64,000 nt of DNA, taken from assembly GCF_001746365.1 (NCBI RefSeq), contig NZ_MJAJ01000032.1, positions 27,722 through 91,721 of the forward strand, written 5' to 3'. Shown one piece after another: positions 32,158 through 40,818 of the stretch. The stretch comes from Streptomyces sp. LUP30. GTDB lineage: Bacteria > Actinomycetota > Actinomycetes > Streptomycetales > Streptomycetaceae. Position numbers and translations under genes: made by a program. Each line of letters starts with the position of its first letter. The first letter of the stretch is position 1. The notes beneath the pieces were generated by a model. The model had not been told where the DNA came from. It ran no database searches and was given only the letters and a program-made list of their open reading frames with translations.

Positions 32158-34472
32158 CGCGCGGCCTGCTTCCCGGCCTGGGCGGCCGCTTGCGCGGACC
32201 CCGGATCCGCGTCCGCGGCGGGCTCGCGCAGGGCGCGCATCTGCGCGGCCGTCTTCAGCAGCATCTCGTCGTACTCCGCGGCCGGATCCGAGTCCAGGAC
32301 GATCGCGCCCCCGGCCCCCAGCTGCAGCACCCCGTCGGCCATGACGGCGGTGCGGATGACGATGTTGAGGTCCGCGCCGCCGCTGCAGCCCAGGTAGCCG
32401 AGGGCTCCCGCGTACACGCCGCGGGCCTCGGTCTCCAGCTCGTCGATGATCTCCATCGTGCGCAGCTTCGGCGCGCCCGTCATCGAGCCGCCGGGGAAGC
32501 AGGCGCGTACGCAGTCCACCGCGTCCACGCCCTCGCGCAGCCGGCCCTCGACGGTGGAGACGAGCTGGTGCACGGTCGCGTACGTCTCGGTCGCCATGAG
32601 CCGGGAGACCCGCACGGTGCCGGTGCGGCAGACCCGCCCCAGGTCGTTGCGGAGCAGGTCGACGATCATGAGGTTCTCGGCGCGGGTCTTGGCGTCCGCG
32701 GCGAGCGCGTCCCGCAGCCGGACGTCCTCCGCCTCTCCGGCGCCGCGCGGCGCGGTGCCCTTGATGGGCCTGGCCTCGGCGACGCCGTCCCGGGTGATCC
32801 GCAGGAACCGCTCCGGCGAGGAGCCGGCCACGTCGAGGTCGCCGAACCTGAGGAAGGCGGCGTAGGGGGCGGGGTTGACGCGGCGCAGCGCCCGGTAGAA
32901 GTCGTACGCGTCGTCCGGTGCGGGTAAACGCGCCGCGTCGGTCAGGCAGATCTCGTAGCTGGAGCCCGCGACGAGCTCCCGTCGGCAGGCCGCGATGTCC
33001 GCGAGGTAGGTCTCCCGGTCGCGCACGAGCCACGGTTCGACCCCCCTGAGCCCGTCCGGGGTGTCGGGTCCGACCGGGACCGGGGCGGGACGCGGCCCGG
33101 CGTCGCGGGGCCCGGCGGGGGCCGTGCGCCCGGCCGCGACGCCGGTGAGCAGCGTGGCCCGGCCGGCGAGACCGGTGAGGCCGGCGCCGCGCTGGGCCGG
33201 GGCCGGTATGCGCGGCGTGCGACGGGGGCGGGCGGGCTCGGTGGGGAGCGCGGCCAGCCGGGTCAGCGTGCTCTCCAGCCAGTCCGTGGCCTCCTGGCCG
33301 GCCTGCGGGGTGTCCTCGGCCACGCAGACCGCGTAGGTGAACCCCTCCTGGTGGTCCACCGCGATGAGCCGGTCGGCGAACAGCCAGCAGGCGTCCGGGG
33401 TGGCGGAGCGGTGCCGGTTCGGGGAGCCGCAGTCGGCCTTCGTCTCGTAGCCGAAGTAGCCGACGTAACCGCCGGTGAAGTCGAACGGCAGCCCGGTGGC
33501 GTCGACGCGGCGGTTGGCCAGCTGCCGCTTGAGGTAGTCGAAGACGCTCGCCCGGACCTTGCGCGTGGGCCGCCCGGCGCGCTCGATCTCGCAGCGGCCG
33601 GCTTCGACGTCGTAGCGGACGAACTCGGCTAGCGGTCCGCTGTCGTCGCCGAGGAAGGAGAAGCGGGAGAGCCCGTCCTCGACCCGGGAACTGTCCAGCC
33701 AGAACGCCCGCGGCGACCCGGCGTACATCCGCGTGAACGCGGCCTGGGTGTCGATCGCCTCGGCGATGCGGCGGGTGTGCAGGCGGTGGGCGGACCGGCG
33801 GGGCCGGGGGACCGGGACGGGGGCCGTGGCGGTCCGCGGGAGGGCCGCCGCCGTCGAGGGCACCGCGGTGTTCTTGGTGCGCGGTCTGCGGGCCCGCTCG
33901 GCCGTCAGGTTGCGGAAGTTGACGAGCATCCGGTGGCCGTACTCGGTCAGCACCGACTCCGGGTGGAACTGCACGCCCCACAACGGCCGTTCGCGGTGCC
34001 GCAGACCCATCAGGACGCCGTCCTCCGCCCAGGCCGTGGCCTCCAGCGAGTCGGGCAGCGGCTCGCGCACGGCCAGCGAGTGATAGCGCACCGCGGTGAA
34101 GTTCTGCGGCAGCCCCTGGAACAGATCGCGGCCGTCGTGCCGGACGTTCGACAGATGACCGTGCCGGGGCTCCGGGGCGGCGGCCACCCGGGCGCCCTCC
34201 CCGTGCGCGATGCCCTGGTGACCCAGGCAGACGCCGAGCACCGGCACCGAGGCCTCGGCGAGCACCCGGGCGCTGATGCCGAAGTCCCGGGTCCTCGCGG
34301 GATGTCCGGGGCCGGGTGACACCACCACGTTGTCGAACGAGGCGAGGTCGACGACGGCGTCCGCGGGGGCGTCGTTGAGGACCACCACCGGCTCCTCGCC
34401 GTTCACCTCGGCGATCAGCTGGAACAGGTTGTACGTGTACGAGTCGTAATTGTCGATGAGCAGGGTCTTCAC
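32154..34472 (-). CDS. Fused aminodeoxychorismate synthase PabAB
   Basis: A 772-residue fusion that makes 4-amino-4-deoxychorismate from chorismate and glutamine. The glutaminase half (1-200) starts MKTLLIDNYDSYTYNLFQLI and has the nucleophile Cys82 in VLGVCLGHQG and the His-Glu pair in QFHPESVLTEYG. A Pro/Ala linker precedes the chorismate domain, with ARPIKGTAPRGAG, ENLMIVDLLRNDLGRV, CFPGGSMTGAPKLRTMEIID and GAGGAIVLDSDPAAEYDEM. PIKGT marks the PABA type, as opposed to anthranilate synthase. Such fusions are typical of antibiotic clusters (candicidin, chloramphenicol) rather than folate metabolism. Confidence 0.93.
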   Translation of the reverse strand: MKTLLIDNYDSYTYNLFQLIAEVNGEEPVVVLNDAPADAVVDLASFDNVVVSPGPGHPARTRDFGISARVLAEASVPVLGVCLGHQGIAHGEGARVAAAPEPRHGHLSNVRHDGRDLFQGLPQNFTAVRYHSLAVREPLPDSLEATAWAEDGVLMGLRHRERPLWGVQFHPESVLTEYGHRMLVNFRNLTAERARRPRTKNTAVPSTAAALPRTATAPVPVPRPRRSAHRLHTRRIAEAIDTQAAFTRMYAGSPRAFWLDSSRVEDGLSRFSFLGDDSGPLAEFVRYDVEAGRCEIERAGRPTRKVRASVFDYLKRQLANRRVDATGLPFDFTGGYVGYFGYETKADCGSPNRHRSATPDACWLFADRLIAVDHQEGFTYAVCVAEDTPQAGQEATDWLESTLTRLAALPTEPARPRRTPRIPAPAQRGAGLTGLAGRATLLTGVAAGRTAPAGPRDAGPRPAPVPVGPDTPDGLRGVEPWLVRDRETYLADIAACRRELVAGSSYEICLTDAARLPAPDDAYDFYRALRRVNPAPYAAFLRFGDLDVAGSSPERFLRITRDGVAEARPIKGTAPRGAGEAEDVRLRDALAADAKTRAENLMIVDLLRNDLGRVCRTGTVRVSRLMATETYATVHQLVSTVEGRLREGVDAVDCVRACFPGGSMTGAPKLRTMEIIDELETEARGVYAGALGYLGCSGGADLNIVIRTAVMADGVLQLGAGGAIVLDSDPAAEYDEMLLKTAAQMRALREPAADADPGSAQAAAQAGKQAAR

Positions 34473-34502
34473 CCGCCCACCTCCCTAGGGTCGTTCTTCG
34501 GC

Positions 34503-35183
34503 TTACGCGGTGCGTCGTTTGTGCCGTCCGCGCAGCGCCTGGAGCGGTGGATACAGCCATTTCTTGAAGAAACGCTGAAGGCGGGGCATGAGAATCCATG
34601 TGACGAGGGCCGTCACGCACAGACAGAGCAGCAGTGTGCGAACAATCGGATTGAGTCCGCCGAGGTAGGGGAGCGCAATCAGATTGAAAAGGAGCACCGG
34701 CGGGAAAACCGCGCTCATATTCACGAACCACAGTTTCCATTTCGACGGCGGCGCCGGCGTCCTCGGTGCGGGGCTCTGGGAGTCGAACCAGGCCTTGGAG
34801 CCCGGCACGCTTCTGCGGTCCGTCTGCCGGGCGATGCCCAGCGCCCGCTCGTCCCACTCCCCCTTGGCCGTGGAGTCCTCCCAGGCGCGGGCCGTGCCGT
34901 CGCTCGCGAAGCGATAGACCACATGCCATTCCGCCTCTCCGTCGACAAGGACACCGCCCCCCAGGAATCCGGGCTGCTGCGCGCTCGCGCCCAGCATGGC
35001 CCACCCCCAGGAATGGAAGTCAGCCTCTCGGCCCGGCACCACTCGATATGCGGCGGTGACGGTGACGGGATTACTGGTCACACCATCGAGTACGCGGGAG
35101 AGAGCGCTTGCGTTCACAGGTTCTTCAAACTTGCGGACCTGTGGCGGACTGTCCGAAAAGCGGCTTTGGGCAGGGCCCGTCAC
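34503..35183 (-). CDS. Membrane-anchored antibiotic-biosynthesis-monooxygenase (ABM) domain protein
   Basis: A 226-residue protein. Residues of about 35-125 resemble an ABM ferredoxin-like domain (VTVTAAYRVVPGREADFHSWGWAMLGAS, then EWHVVYRFAS). Two hydrophobic helices follow (about 155-175 and 180-200) and then a basic Arg/Lys-rich tail, so the ABM domain should face the cytoplasm. Its role may be cofactor-independent oxidation or handling of an aromatic intermediate; unproven. The start is uncertain: GTG at 35183 or GTG at 35117. It is the first gene of the 4-aminobenzoate operon, 30 bases before PabAB. Confidence 0.7.
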   Translation of the reverse strand: MTGPAQSRFSDSPPQVRKFEEPVNASALSRVLDGVTSNPVTVTAAYRVVPGREADFHSWGWAMLGASAQQPGFLGGGVLVDGEAEWHVVYRFASDGTARAWEDSTAKGEWDERALGIARQTDRRSVPGSKAWFDSQSPAPRTPAPPSKWKLWFVNMSAVFPPVLLFNLIALPYLGGLNPIVRTLLLCLCVTALVTWILMPRLQRFFKKWLYPPLQALRGRHKRRTA

Positions 35184-35297
35184 GCGTGTGGACAGTTACC
35201 CTTACGGACGGTCACGCGTGGGCGGGAATAGAAAAGAAAACCCCGACCGCGCATCCGATTCATCGGCGGACGGGCGGACGGGCTGACGGGGCGCCCG

Positions 35298-36158
35298 TCA
35301 CTCCGACGCCGGCGACGTCTCGGGCGCCTCCCCGAACCGGGCCAGCGCCAACGCGCCCGCGACGGCGACCGCGAACCCCAGCACGGCCAGCCAGGCCAGC
35401 CCCTCCCGGGTGCGGTCCCCGAGCCACACCACCCCGACCAGTGCCGGTCCGATCGTCTCCCCGATCACTATCCCGGCGGTGGCCGTCGTGACCGACCCCC
35501 GCTGCAGGGCCGTGGTCAGCAACAGGAACGCGGCCCCGCCGCCCAGCAGCAGGGCGTACAGGGCGGGGTCGGTGAGCAGGTCCACGGGGGACAGTGAGTC
35601 GATCAGCCGCACGGACACCTCCACCACCCCGAACCCGCACCCGGCGCCGAGACCCAGCGCCAGCGCCCGGCCGCGCTCGGGCAGCCGCCCGGCGACCAGC
35701 CCCAGCAGCAGCACCACGACCGCCGCGCCGAGCATGGCCCACGGCAGGGCCGCCGGCCCGCTCTCGTCGCCCTCCGCGCCGGAGGCCAGCCCCAGCATCC
35801 CCAGCCCGGCGCACACCACCGCCACGGCCGCCCACTCGGTCCGGCTCAGGCGCACGTGCAGCAGTCGCGCGGCGACCACCGCCGTCACCGCGAGGCTCGA
35901 CGCGAGGGCCGCTCCCACGGCGTAGATCGGCACCGAGCGCAGCGCGACGATCTGGAACACGAACCCCAGTCCGTCCAGCCCCAGTCCCGCCACATAACGC
36001 CACTGGCGCACGGCCCGCAGCAGGAGGGCCGCGTCGCCCGCCGGGCCGCGCCCGTCGTCCTGCCCGGCGGCGGCCGCCCGCGCCGCCACCGCCTGCAAAA
36101 CCGTCGCCGCACCGAAGCAGACCGCCGCGCCGAGGGCGCACACCATTCCGAAGAGCAC
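35298..36158 (-). CDS. DMT/EamA-type membrane transporter
   Basis: A 286-residue protein with about ten hydrophobic helices in two repeats, the EamA/DMT layout (ALGAAVCFGAATVLQAVAARAAA at the N-terminus, GIVIGETIGPALVGVVWLGDRTREGLAW in the second repeat). It probably exports a small metabolite. It is unclear whether it serves the upstream-lying 4-aminobenzoate operon, since a separate promoter precedes it. The GTG at 36158 is chosen because TACAGT lies six bases before it and no ribosome binding site is present; ATG twelve bases further in is the alternative. Confidence 0.78.
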   Translation of the reverse strand: MLFGMVCALGAAVCFGAATVLQAVAARAAAAGQDDGRGPAGDAALLLRAVRQWRYVAGLGLDGLGFVFQIVALRSVPIYAVGAALASSLAVTAVVAARLLHVRLSRTEWAAVAVVCAGLGMLGLASGAEGDESGPAALPWAMLGAAVVVLLLGLVAGRLPERGRALALGLGAGCGFGVVEVSVRLIDSLSPVDLLTDPALYALLLGGGAAFLLLTTALQRGSVTTATAGIVIGETIGPALVGVVWLGDRTREGLAWLAVLGFAVAVAGALALARFGEAPETSPASE

Positions 36159-36164
36159 GAGAGG

Positions 36165-36170
36165 ACTGTA
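36165..36170 (-). promoter_or_regulatory. Candidate leaderless promoter of the DMT transporter gene
   Basis: TACAGT on the minus strand, six bases before the GTG, with no Shine-Dalgarno sequence in the intervening bases. Confidence 0.55.
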
Positions 36171-36276
36171 GGCGAGCGGCTCGCCGAGGGGCCGCCCGCG
36201 TCCGCCTTCCCCGCGGTTGTCTAGGCTGTCGGCCGGAAATCGCCGTGGGGGCGATCCGGCACGGGGAGAGACGGAC

Positions 36277-36630
36277 ATGGCGGACATACGTCGACGACTT
36301 CGTTCGGGCACGGTGGTGCTGGGAGGCGTGAGCCTGCTGGCCACGGCCCTCACGGCCTGCTCCTCCGACCCGGAGAAGCGCTGTGTCGACCGCGACAGTT
36401 ACACCCGGGCCAAGGGCTACAAGGTCGTCGCCGACAAGAACTGCAAGTCGGGCTCCACCACGTCGCACGCCGTCTGGTACTACGGCGGCAGCAAGAAGGG
36501 CTCCTTCGTCGAGGGCGGCTCCCTCTCCAAGTCCGGCAAGGGCTCGGGCGGTTCGAGCAGCGGCGGCTCCGGCGGCGGCGTCGACCGCGGCGGTTTCGGC
36601 GGCGGTCACGAGGGCGGCTCGGGCGGCTGA
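36277..36630 (+). CDS. Small Gly/Ser-rich lipoprotein
   Basis: A 117-residue secreted lipoprotein. The signal peptide ends in the lipobox LTAC at about residues 25-28. The mature part has a short Cys-containing domain (KRCVDRDSY, ADKNCKSGS, probably one disulphide) and a C-terminal tail of Gly/Ser repeats ending GGFGGGHEGGSGG. The function is unknown. The ATG at 36277 has a GGGGAGAG site. It is followed 74 bases later by the ATP-grasp gene on the same strand, with which it probably forms an operon. Confidence 0.8.
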   Translation: MADIRRRLRSGTVVLGGVSLLATALTACSSDPEKRCVDRDSYTRAKGYKVVADKNCKSGSTTSHAVWYYGGSKKGSFVEGGSLSKSGKGSGGSSSGGSGGGVDRGGFGGGHEGGSGG

Positions 36631-36704
36631 GCGACCGGCACGACCGGCATCGGACCGGACGACCGGACGCCCCGACCGAACGGCTGAACAGGACACCGTC
36701 ACCC

Positions 36705-37892
36705 ATGCGACGCCACACCGTCGAACCCCGCCCCGACTGGCAGCGGACCGTCGAGGAACAGGGGCTCGTCTATCCCCTCACCCGTCATCCCGACGGCGTC
36801 CTGCGCCCCTACTGGGACGAGAGCGCCTACTACGAGTTCACCCTCGACGAGGTCGAGGCGCTGGAGGAGACCGTCGAGGAGCTGCACGCCATGTGTCTGG
36901 CGGCGGCCGCCCATCTCGTCGACTCCGACCGCCTCGCCGACCTCGGCATCACCGACCCGCGCGTCGCGGCGGCGGTCGCCGAGGCCTGGCGGCGGCGTGC
37001 CGAACTCCCCTCCGTCTACGGCAGGTTCGACCTCCACTACGACGGCGGCGGTCCGGCGAAACTCCTGGAGTACAACGCCGACACCCCCACCTCCCTGGTG
37101 GAGGCCGCCTCCCCCCAGTGGTTCTGGATGGAGGACCGCTTCCCCGGCGCCGACCAGTGGAACTCCCTCCACGAACGGCTCGTCGACGCCTGGCGGAGAC
37201 AGGCCGCCCTCCTGCCGCCCGGCAGCCCGCTCCACTTCGCGCACTCCTCGGCCGACGAACTCGGCGAGGACCTCATGACGGTCGCCTACCTCAAGGAGAC
37301 CGCGGAGCAGGCCGGTCTGGACACCGACTGGACGTCCATGGAGGAGATCGGCTGGGACCCCCTGTCCGGCCGCTTCGTCGACGGCGGACTCCGGTTCATC
37401 CGCAGCTGCTTCAAGCTCTATCCCTGGGAGTGGCTCACCACCGACCGGTTCGCCGGTCACGTCCTGGACACCCTCGACAACGGCGGCGGCACCGGCACGA
37501 CGATGTGGATCGAGCCGGCCTGGAAGATGCTCCTGAGCAACAAGGCGCTGCTGGCCGTCCTGTGGGAGCTGTACCCCGGCCATCCCCACCTGCTGCCCGC
37601 CTACCTGGACGGCCCGCGCGAGCTGGCGGCCACCACCGGCTACGTCGCCAAGCCCCTGCTGGGCCGTGAGGGCGCCGGCGTCACCATCCACGAGAAGGGC
37701 GCCGATCCCGTCGTCCGGGACGACGAGCCCTGCTGCTACCAGCAGCTCGCCCCGCTGCCCGCGTTCGACGGCAATCACGTCGTCCTCGGCGCCTGGGTCG
37801 TCGGCGAGGAGCCGGCCGGCCTCGGCATCCGGGAGTCTTCCGGGCTGATCACCGACGAGTACGCCCGCTTCGTCCCGCACGTGATCCTCTGA
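36705..37892 (+). CDS. Glutathionylspermidine synthase-like ATP-grasp protein
   Basis: A 395-residue protein of the glutathionylspermidine synthase/preATP-grasp family (YjfC/YgiC-like). Visible signatures are LHYDGGGPAKLLEYNADTPTSLVEA, WFWMEDRFP, MWIEPAWKMLLSNKALL, YVAKPLLGREGAGVTIH and the ending HVVLGAWVVGEEPAGLGIRES. The fold ligates an amine to a carboxylate with ATP. Actinobacteria lack glutathionylspermidine, so the true substrate is unknown. The gene follows the Gly-rich lipoprotein, as in related operons where a DUF-type Gly/Ser-rich lipoprotein accompanies this enzyme. Confidence 0.85.
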   Translation: MRRHTVEPRPDWQRTVEEQGLVYPLTRHPDGVLRPYWDESAYYEFTLDEVEALEETVEELHAMCLAAAAHLVDSDRLADLGITDPRVAAAVAEAWRRRAELPSVYGRFDLHYDGGGPAKLLEYNADTPTSLVEAASPQWFWMEDRFPGADQWNSLHERLVDAWRRQAALLPPGSPLHFAHSSADELGEDLMTVAYLKETAEQAGLDTDWTSMEEIGWDPLSGRFVDGGLRFIRSCFKLYPWEWLTTDRFAGHVLDTLDNGGGTGTTMWIEPAWKMLLSNKALLAVLWELYPGHPHLLPAYLDGPRELAATTGYVAKPLLGREGAGVTIHEKGADPVVRDDEPCCYQQLAPLPAFDGNHVVLGAWVVGEEPAGLGIRESSGLITDEYARFVPHVIL

Positions 37893-37913
37893 CCGGCACC
37901 CGGTAGGCTGGCG

Positions 37914-37997
37914 AGCGGGTCGTGACTGGCGCGCTGGGATGGGACGGACCATCGGGGAGCGGCTCGTGAGCAGTGACAGTGCCGTGCGCCTGGGCCG
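37914..37997 (+). promoter_or_regulatory. ZTP (pfl) riboswitch upstream of glyA
   Basis: All conserved blocks of the pfl/ZTP aptamer are present in order: GGGTCGTGACTGGCG at 37917-37931, ATCGGGGAGCG near 37951-37961, and GCGCCTGGGC at 37986-37995. The variable linker between the two subdomains lies in between. It senses ZTP/ZMP, which build up when 10-formyl-THF is short, and should raise glyA expression to restore one-carbon units. The glyA ribosome binding site CCGGAGG lies about 27 bases after the aptamer, so control could act on translation or termination. Confidence 0.93.
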
Positions 37998-38033
37998 AAC
38001 CGAACTCGCCGTACGCCACGTCCGGAGGTCCCG

Positions 38034-39488
38034 ATGCCCGAGAATTCCGCACCCCTCTCCACCGAGTCCACCGCCTTCCGCGCCGCCCTCGACGTGATCC
38101 GCGCCGTCGAGCCGCGCGTCGCCGACGCCATCGGCCAGGAGGTTCACGACCAGCGCGAGATGCTCAAGCTGATCGCCTCCGAGAACTACGCCTCCCCGGC
38201 CACCCTCCTCGCGATGGGCAACTGGTTCAGCGACAAGTACGCCGAGGGCACCGTCGGCCGCCGCTTCTACGCCGGCTGCCGCAACGTCGACACCGTCGAG
38301 TCGCTCGCCGCCGAGCACGCCCGCGAGCTCTTCGGCGCCCGCCACGCCTACGTCCAGCCGCACTCCGGCATCGACGCCAACCTGGTCGCCTTCTGGGCCG
38401 TCCTCGCCGACCGCGTCGAGGCCCCCTTCCTCGCGAAGACCGGCGCCCGCCAGGTCAACGACCTCACCGACGCCGACTGGGCCACGCTGCGCCAGGCCTT
38501 CGGCAACCAGCGCATGCTCGGCATGTCCCTGGACGCCGGCGGCCACCTCACCCACGGCTTCCGCCCCAACATCTCCGGCAAGATGTTCGACCAGCGCTCC
38601 TACGGCACGGACCCGACGACCGGCCTCATCGACTACGACGCGCTGCGCACGTCGGCGCGCGAGTTCAAGCCGATGATCATCGTCGCCGGCTACTCGGCCT
38701 ACCCCCGCCTGGTGAACTTCCGGATCATGCGCGAGATCGCCGACGAGGTCGGCGCGACCCTCATGGTCGACATGGCGCACTTCGCGGGCCTGGTCGCGGG
38801 CAAGGTCCTCACCGGCGACTTCGACCCGGTCCCGCACGCCCAGATCGTCACCACCACCACCCACAAGTCGCTGCGCGGCCCGCGCGGCGGCATGGTCCTG
38901 TGCGACGACTCCCTCAAGGACCAGGTCGACCGCGGCTGCCCGATGGTCCTCGGCGGTCCGCTCCCGCACGTCATGGCCGCCAAGGCCGTCGCCCTCGCCG
39001 AGGCCCGGCAGCCGTCCTTCCAGGACTACGCGCAGCGCATCGTGGACAACTCCCGCGCCCTGGCCGAGGGGCTGATGCGCCGGGGCGCGACGCTCGTCAC
39101 CGGCGGAACGGACAACCACCTGAACCTGATCGACGTCGCCTCCTCGTACGGCCTCACCGGCCGCCAGGCCGAGGCCGCGCTGCTCGACTCGGGCATCGTC
39201 ACCAACCGCAACGCCATCCCCGCCGACCCCAACGGCGCCTGGTACACCTCCGGCGTCCGCATCGGCACCCCGGCGCTGACCACCCGCGGCCTCGGCACGG
39301 CGGAGATGGACGAGGTGGCGGGCCTGATCGACCGGGTCCTGACCACCGCCGAGCCGGGCGTCACGAAGTCGGGCGCCCCGTCCAAGGCCTCCCACGTCCT
39401 GGACGAGAAGGTCGCCGACGAGATCTCCCGCCGGGCCACCGACCTCGTCGCGGGCTTCCCGCTGTACCCCGAGATCAACCTCGGCTGA
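38034..39488 (+). CDS. glyA: Serine hydroxymethyltransferase
   Basis: A PLP enzyme converting serine and THF to glycine and 5,10-methylene-THF. It is 484 residues long, somewhat longer than the common 420. Landmarks are LIASENYASPATLLAMG, the PLP Lys in IVTTTTHKSLRGPRGGM and the His in VDMAHFAGLVAGKVL. A small extension occurs before the C-terminal domain relative to E. coli GlyA, including a stretch around RPNISGKMFDQRSYGTD. The ATG at 38034 is preceded by GGAGG at spacing seven. It is controlled by the ZTP riboswitch in its leader and ends at a strong hairpin. Confidence 0.96.
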   Translation: MPENSAPLSTESTAFRAALDVIRAVEPRVADAIGQEVHDQREMLKLIASENYASPATLLAMGNWFSDKYAEGTVGRRFYAGCRNVDTVESLAAEHARELFGARHAYVQPHSGIDANLVAFWAVLADRVEAPFLAKTGARQVNDLTDADWATLRQAFGNQRMLGMSLDAGGHLTHGFRPNISGKMFDQRSYGTDPTTGLIDYDALRTSAREFKPMIIVAGYSAYPRLVNFRIMREIADEVGATLMVDMAHFAGLVAGKVLTGDFDPVPHAQIVTTTTHKSLRGPRGGMVLCDDSLKDQVDRGCPMVLGGPLPHVMAAKAVALAEARQPSFQDYAQRIVDNSRALAEGLMRRGATLVTGGTDNHLNLIDVASSYGLTGRQAEAALLDSGIVTNRNAIPADPNGAWYTSGVRIGTPALTTRGLGTAEMDEVAGLIDRVLTTAEPGVTKSGAPSKASHVLDEKVADEISRRATDLVAGFPLYPEINLG

Positions 39489-39494
39489 CCCGCC

Positions 39495-39527
39495 GTCCCG
39501 GGCGGCCCCGCTCAGGCCGCCCGGGAC
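39495..39527. terminator. Terminator after glyA
   Basis: A perfect 13-base stem GTCCCGGGCGGCC/GGCCGCCCGGGAC with a seven-base loop, six bases after the glyA stop. Confidence 0.8.
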
Positions 39528-39566
39528 GCGTTCCGGCCGCTCCCCGGGCTCTGCGACAATGTGGGC

Positions 39567-40634
39567 ATGGCCTCAGACCGCCCGCCCGTCGCCCACCGCC
39601 ACCCTCAGGGGAGTGGCTCCGCCACGGCGCGTCCTTTGCGCGTGCTCTCCGGAATCCAGCCCACCGCAGGCTCGTTCCACCTCGGCAACTACCTCGGCGC
39701 CGTCCGCCAGTGGGTGGCCCTGCAGGAGACCCACGACGCGTTCTACATGGTCGTCGACCTGCACGCGATCACGGTCCCGCAGGACCCGAGGGAGCTCACC
39801 GCGAACACGCGGCTGGCCGCCGCACAGCTCCTCGCGGCCGGCCTCGACCCCGAGCGCTGCACGCTGTTCGTCCAGAGCCATGTGCCCGAGCACGCCCAGC
39901 TCGCCTGGGTGATGAACTGCCTCACCGGCTTCGGCGAGGCCAGCCGCATGACGCAGTTCAAGGACAAGTCAGCCCGGCACGGCGCCGACCGCGCGAGCGT
40001 CGGCCTGTTCACGTATCCGATCCTCCAGGTCGCCGACATCCTGCTGTACCAGGCCGACGAGGTGCCGGTCGGCGAGGACCAGCGCCAGCACATCGAGCTC
40101 ACCCGCGACCTCGCGGAGCGCTTCAACGGCCGCTACGGCGACACCTTCACGGTCCCGAAGCCGTACATCCCGAAGGAGACGGGCAAGGTCTACGACCTTC
40201 AGGACCCGTCGATCAAGATGAGCAAGTCGGCGTCCACGCCGAAGGGCCTCATCAATCTGCTCGACGAGCCGAAGGCGACCGCCAAGAAGGTCAGGAGCGC
40301 GGTCACGGACACCGACACGGTGATCCGCTACGACCCCGAGAACAAGCCGGGCGTGAGCAACCTGCTCGGCATCTACTCGACCCTCACCGGCACCGGCGTG
40401 GCCGAGCTGGAGCGGCAGTACGAGGGCAAGCTGTACGGCGCGCTGAAGACGGACCTCGCCGAGGTCGTCGTGGACTTCGTGACGCCGTTCCGGGACCGCA
40501 CGCAGCAGTACCTGGACGACCCCGAGACGCTCGACTCGATCCTCGCCAAGGGCGCCGAGAAGGCGCGCGCGGTCGCCGCGGAGACGCTCGCGCGGACGTA
40601 CGAGAGGGTGGGCTTCCTGCCCGCGAAGCACTGA
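39567..40634 (+). CDS. trpS: Tryptophanyl-tRNA synthetase
   Basis: A class I synthetase of 355 residues charging tRNA-Trp. The HIGH-equivalent is TAGSFHLGNYLGAV, the KMSKS loop is IKMSKSASTPKGL, and DLHAIT and GEDQRQHIELTRDLAERFN are family landmarks. The first 25 residues are an extra Pro/Arg/Gly-rich extension. The ATG at 39567 has no Shine-Dalgarno sequence; GACAAT six bases upstream could serve as a -10 for a leaderless transcript. In-frame GTG at 39561 is an alternative. I cannot tell whether it is the housekeeping copy or an indolmycin-resistant second copy. Confidence 0.95.
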   Translation: MASDRPPVAHRHPQGSGSATARPLRVLSGIQPTAGSFHLGNYLGAVRQWVALQETHDAFYMVVDLHAITVPQDPRELTANTRLAAAQLLAAGLDPERCTLFVQSHVPEHAQLAWVMNCLTGFGEASRMTQFKDKSARHGADRASVGLFTYPILQVADILLYQADEVPVGEDQRQHIELTRDLAERFNGRYGDTFTVPKPYIPKETGKVYDLQDPSIKMSKSASTPKGLINLLDEPKATAKKVRSAVTDTDTVIRYDPENKPGVSNLLGIYSTLTGTGVAELERQYEGKLYGALKTDLAEVVVDFVTPFRDRTQQYLDDPETLDSILAKGAEKARAVAAETLARTYERVGFLPAKH

Positions 40635-40818
40635 AGGCGCGCGGAGGCGCCGGGGGCGCACCGCACACATGTTCCTCCGGGCAGAGCGCTGCACATCACT
40701 TCCCCTGCGCCTGCCCAGAGCACAGCCGTGGCCGTACAGTCGATAGCCGTACGACCGAGTACGAATCCGGCGCCACACCCCGCCATCACGACATGACGAC
40801 ATGACGACAGGAGAAGAC

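Noticed and set aside
30583..35004. 1473-codon minus-strand frame that includes ligase 2
   Set aside because: The upstream two thirds are out of frame across PabAB and read as Arg/Pro/Ala-rich noise. The ATG at 32157 overlapping the PabAB stop is the natural start.
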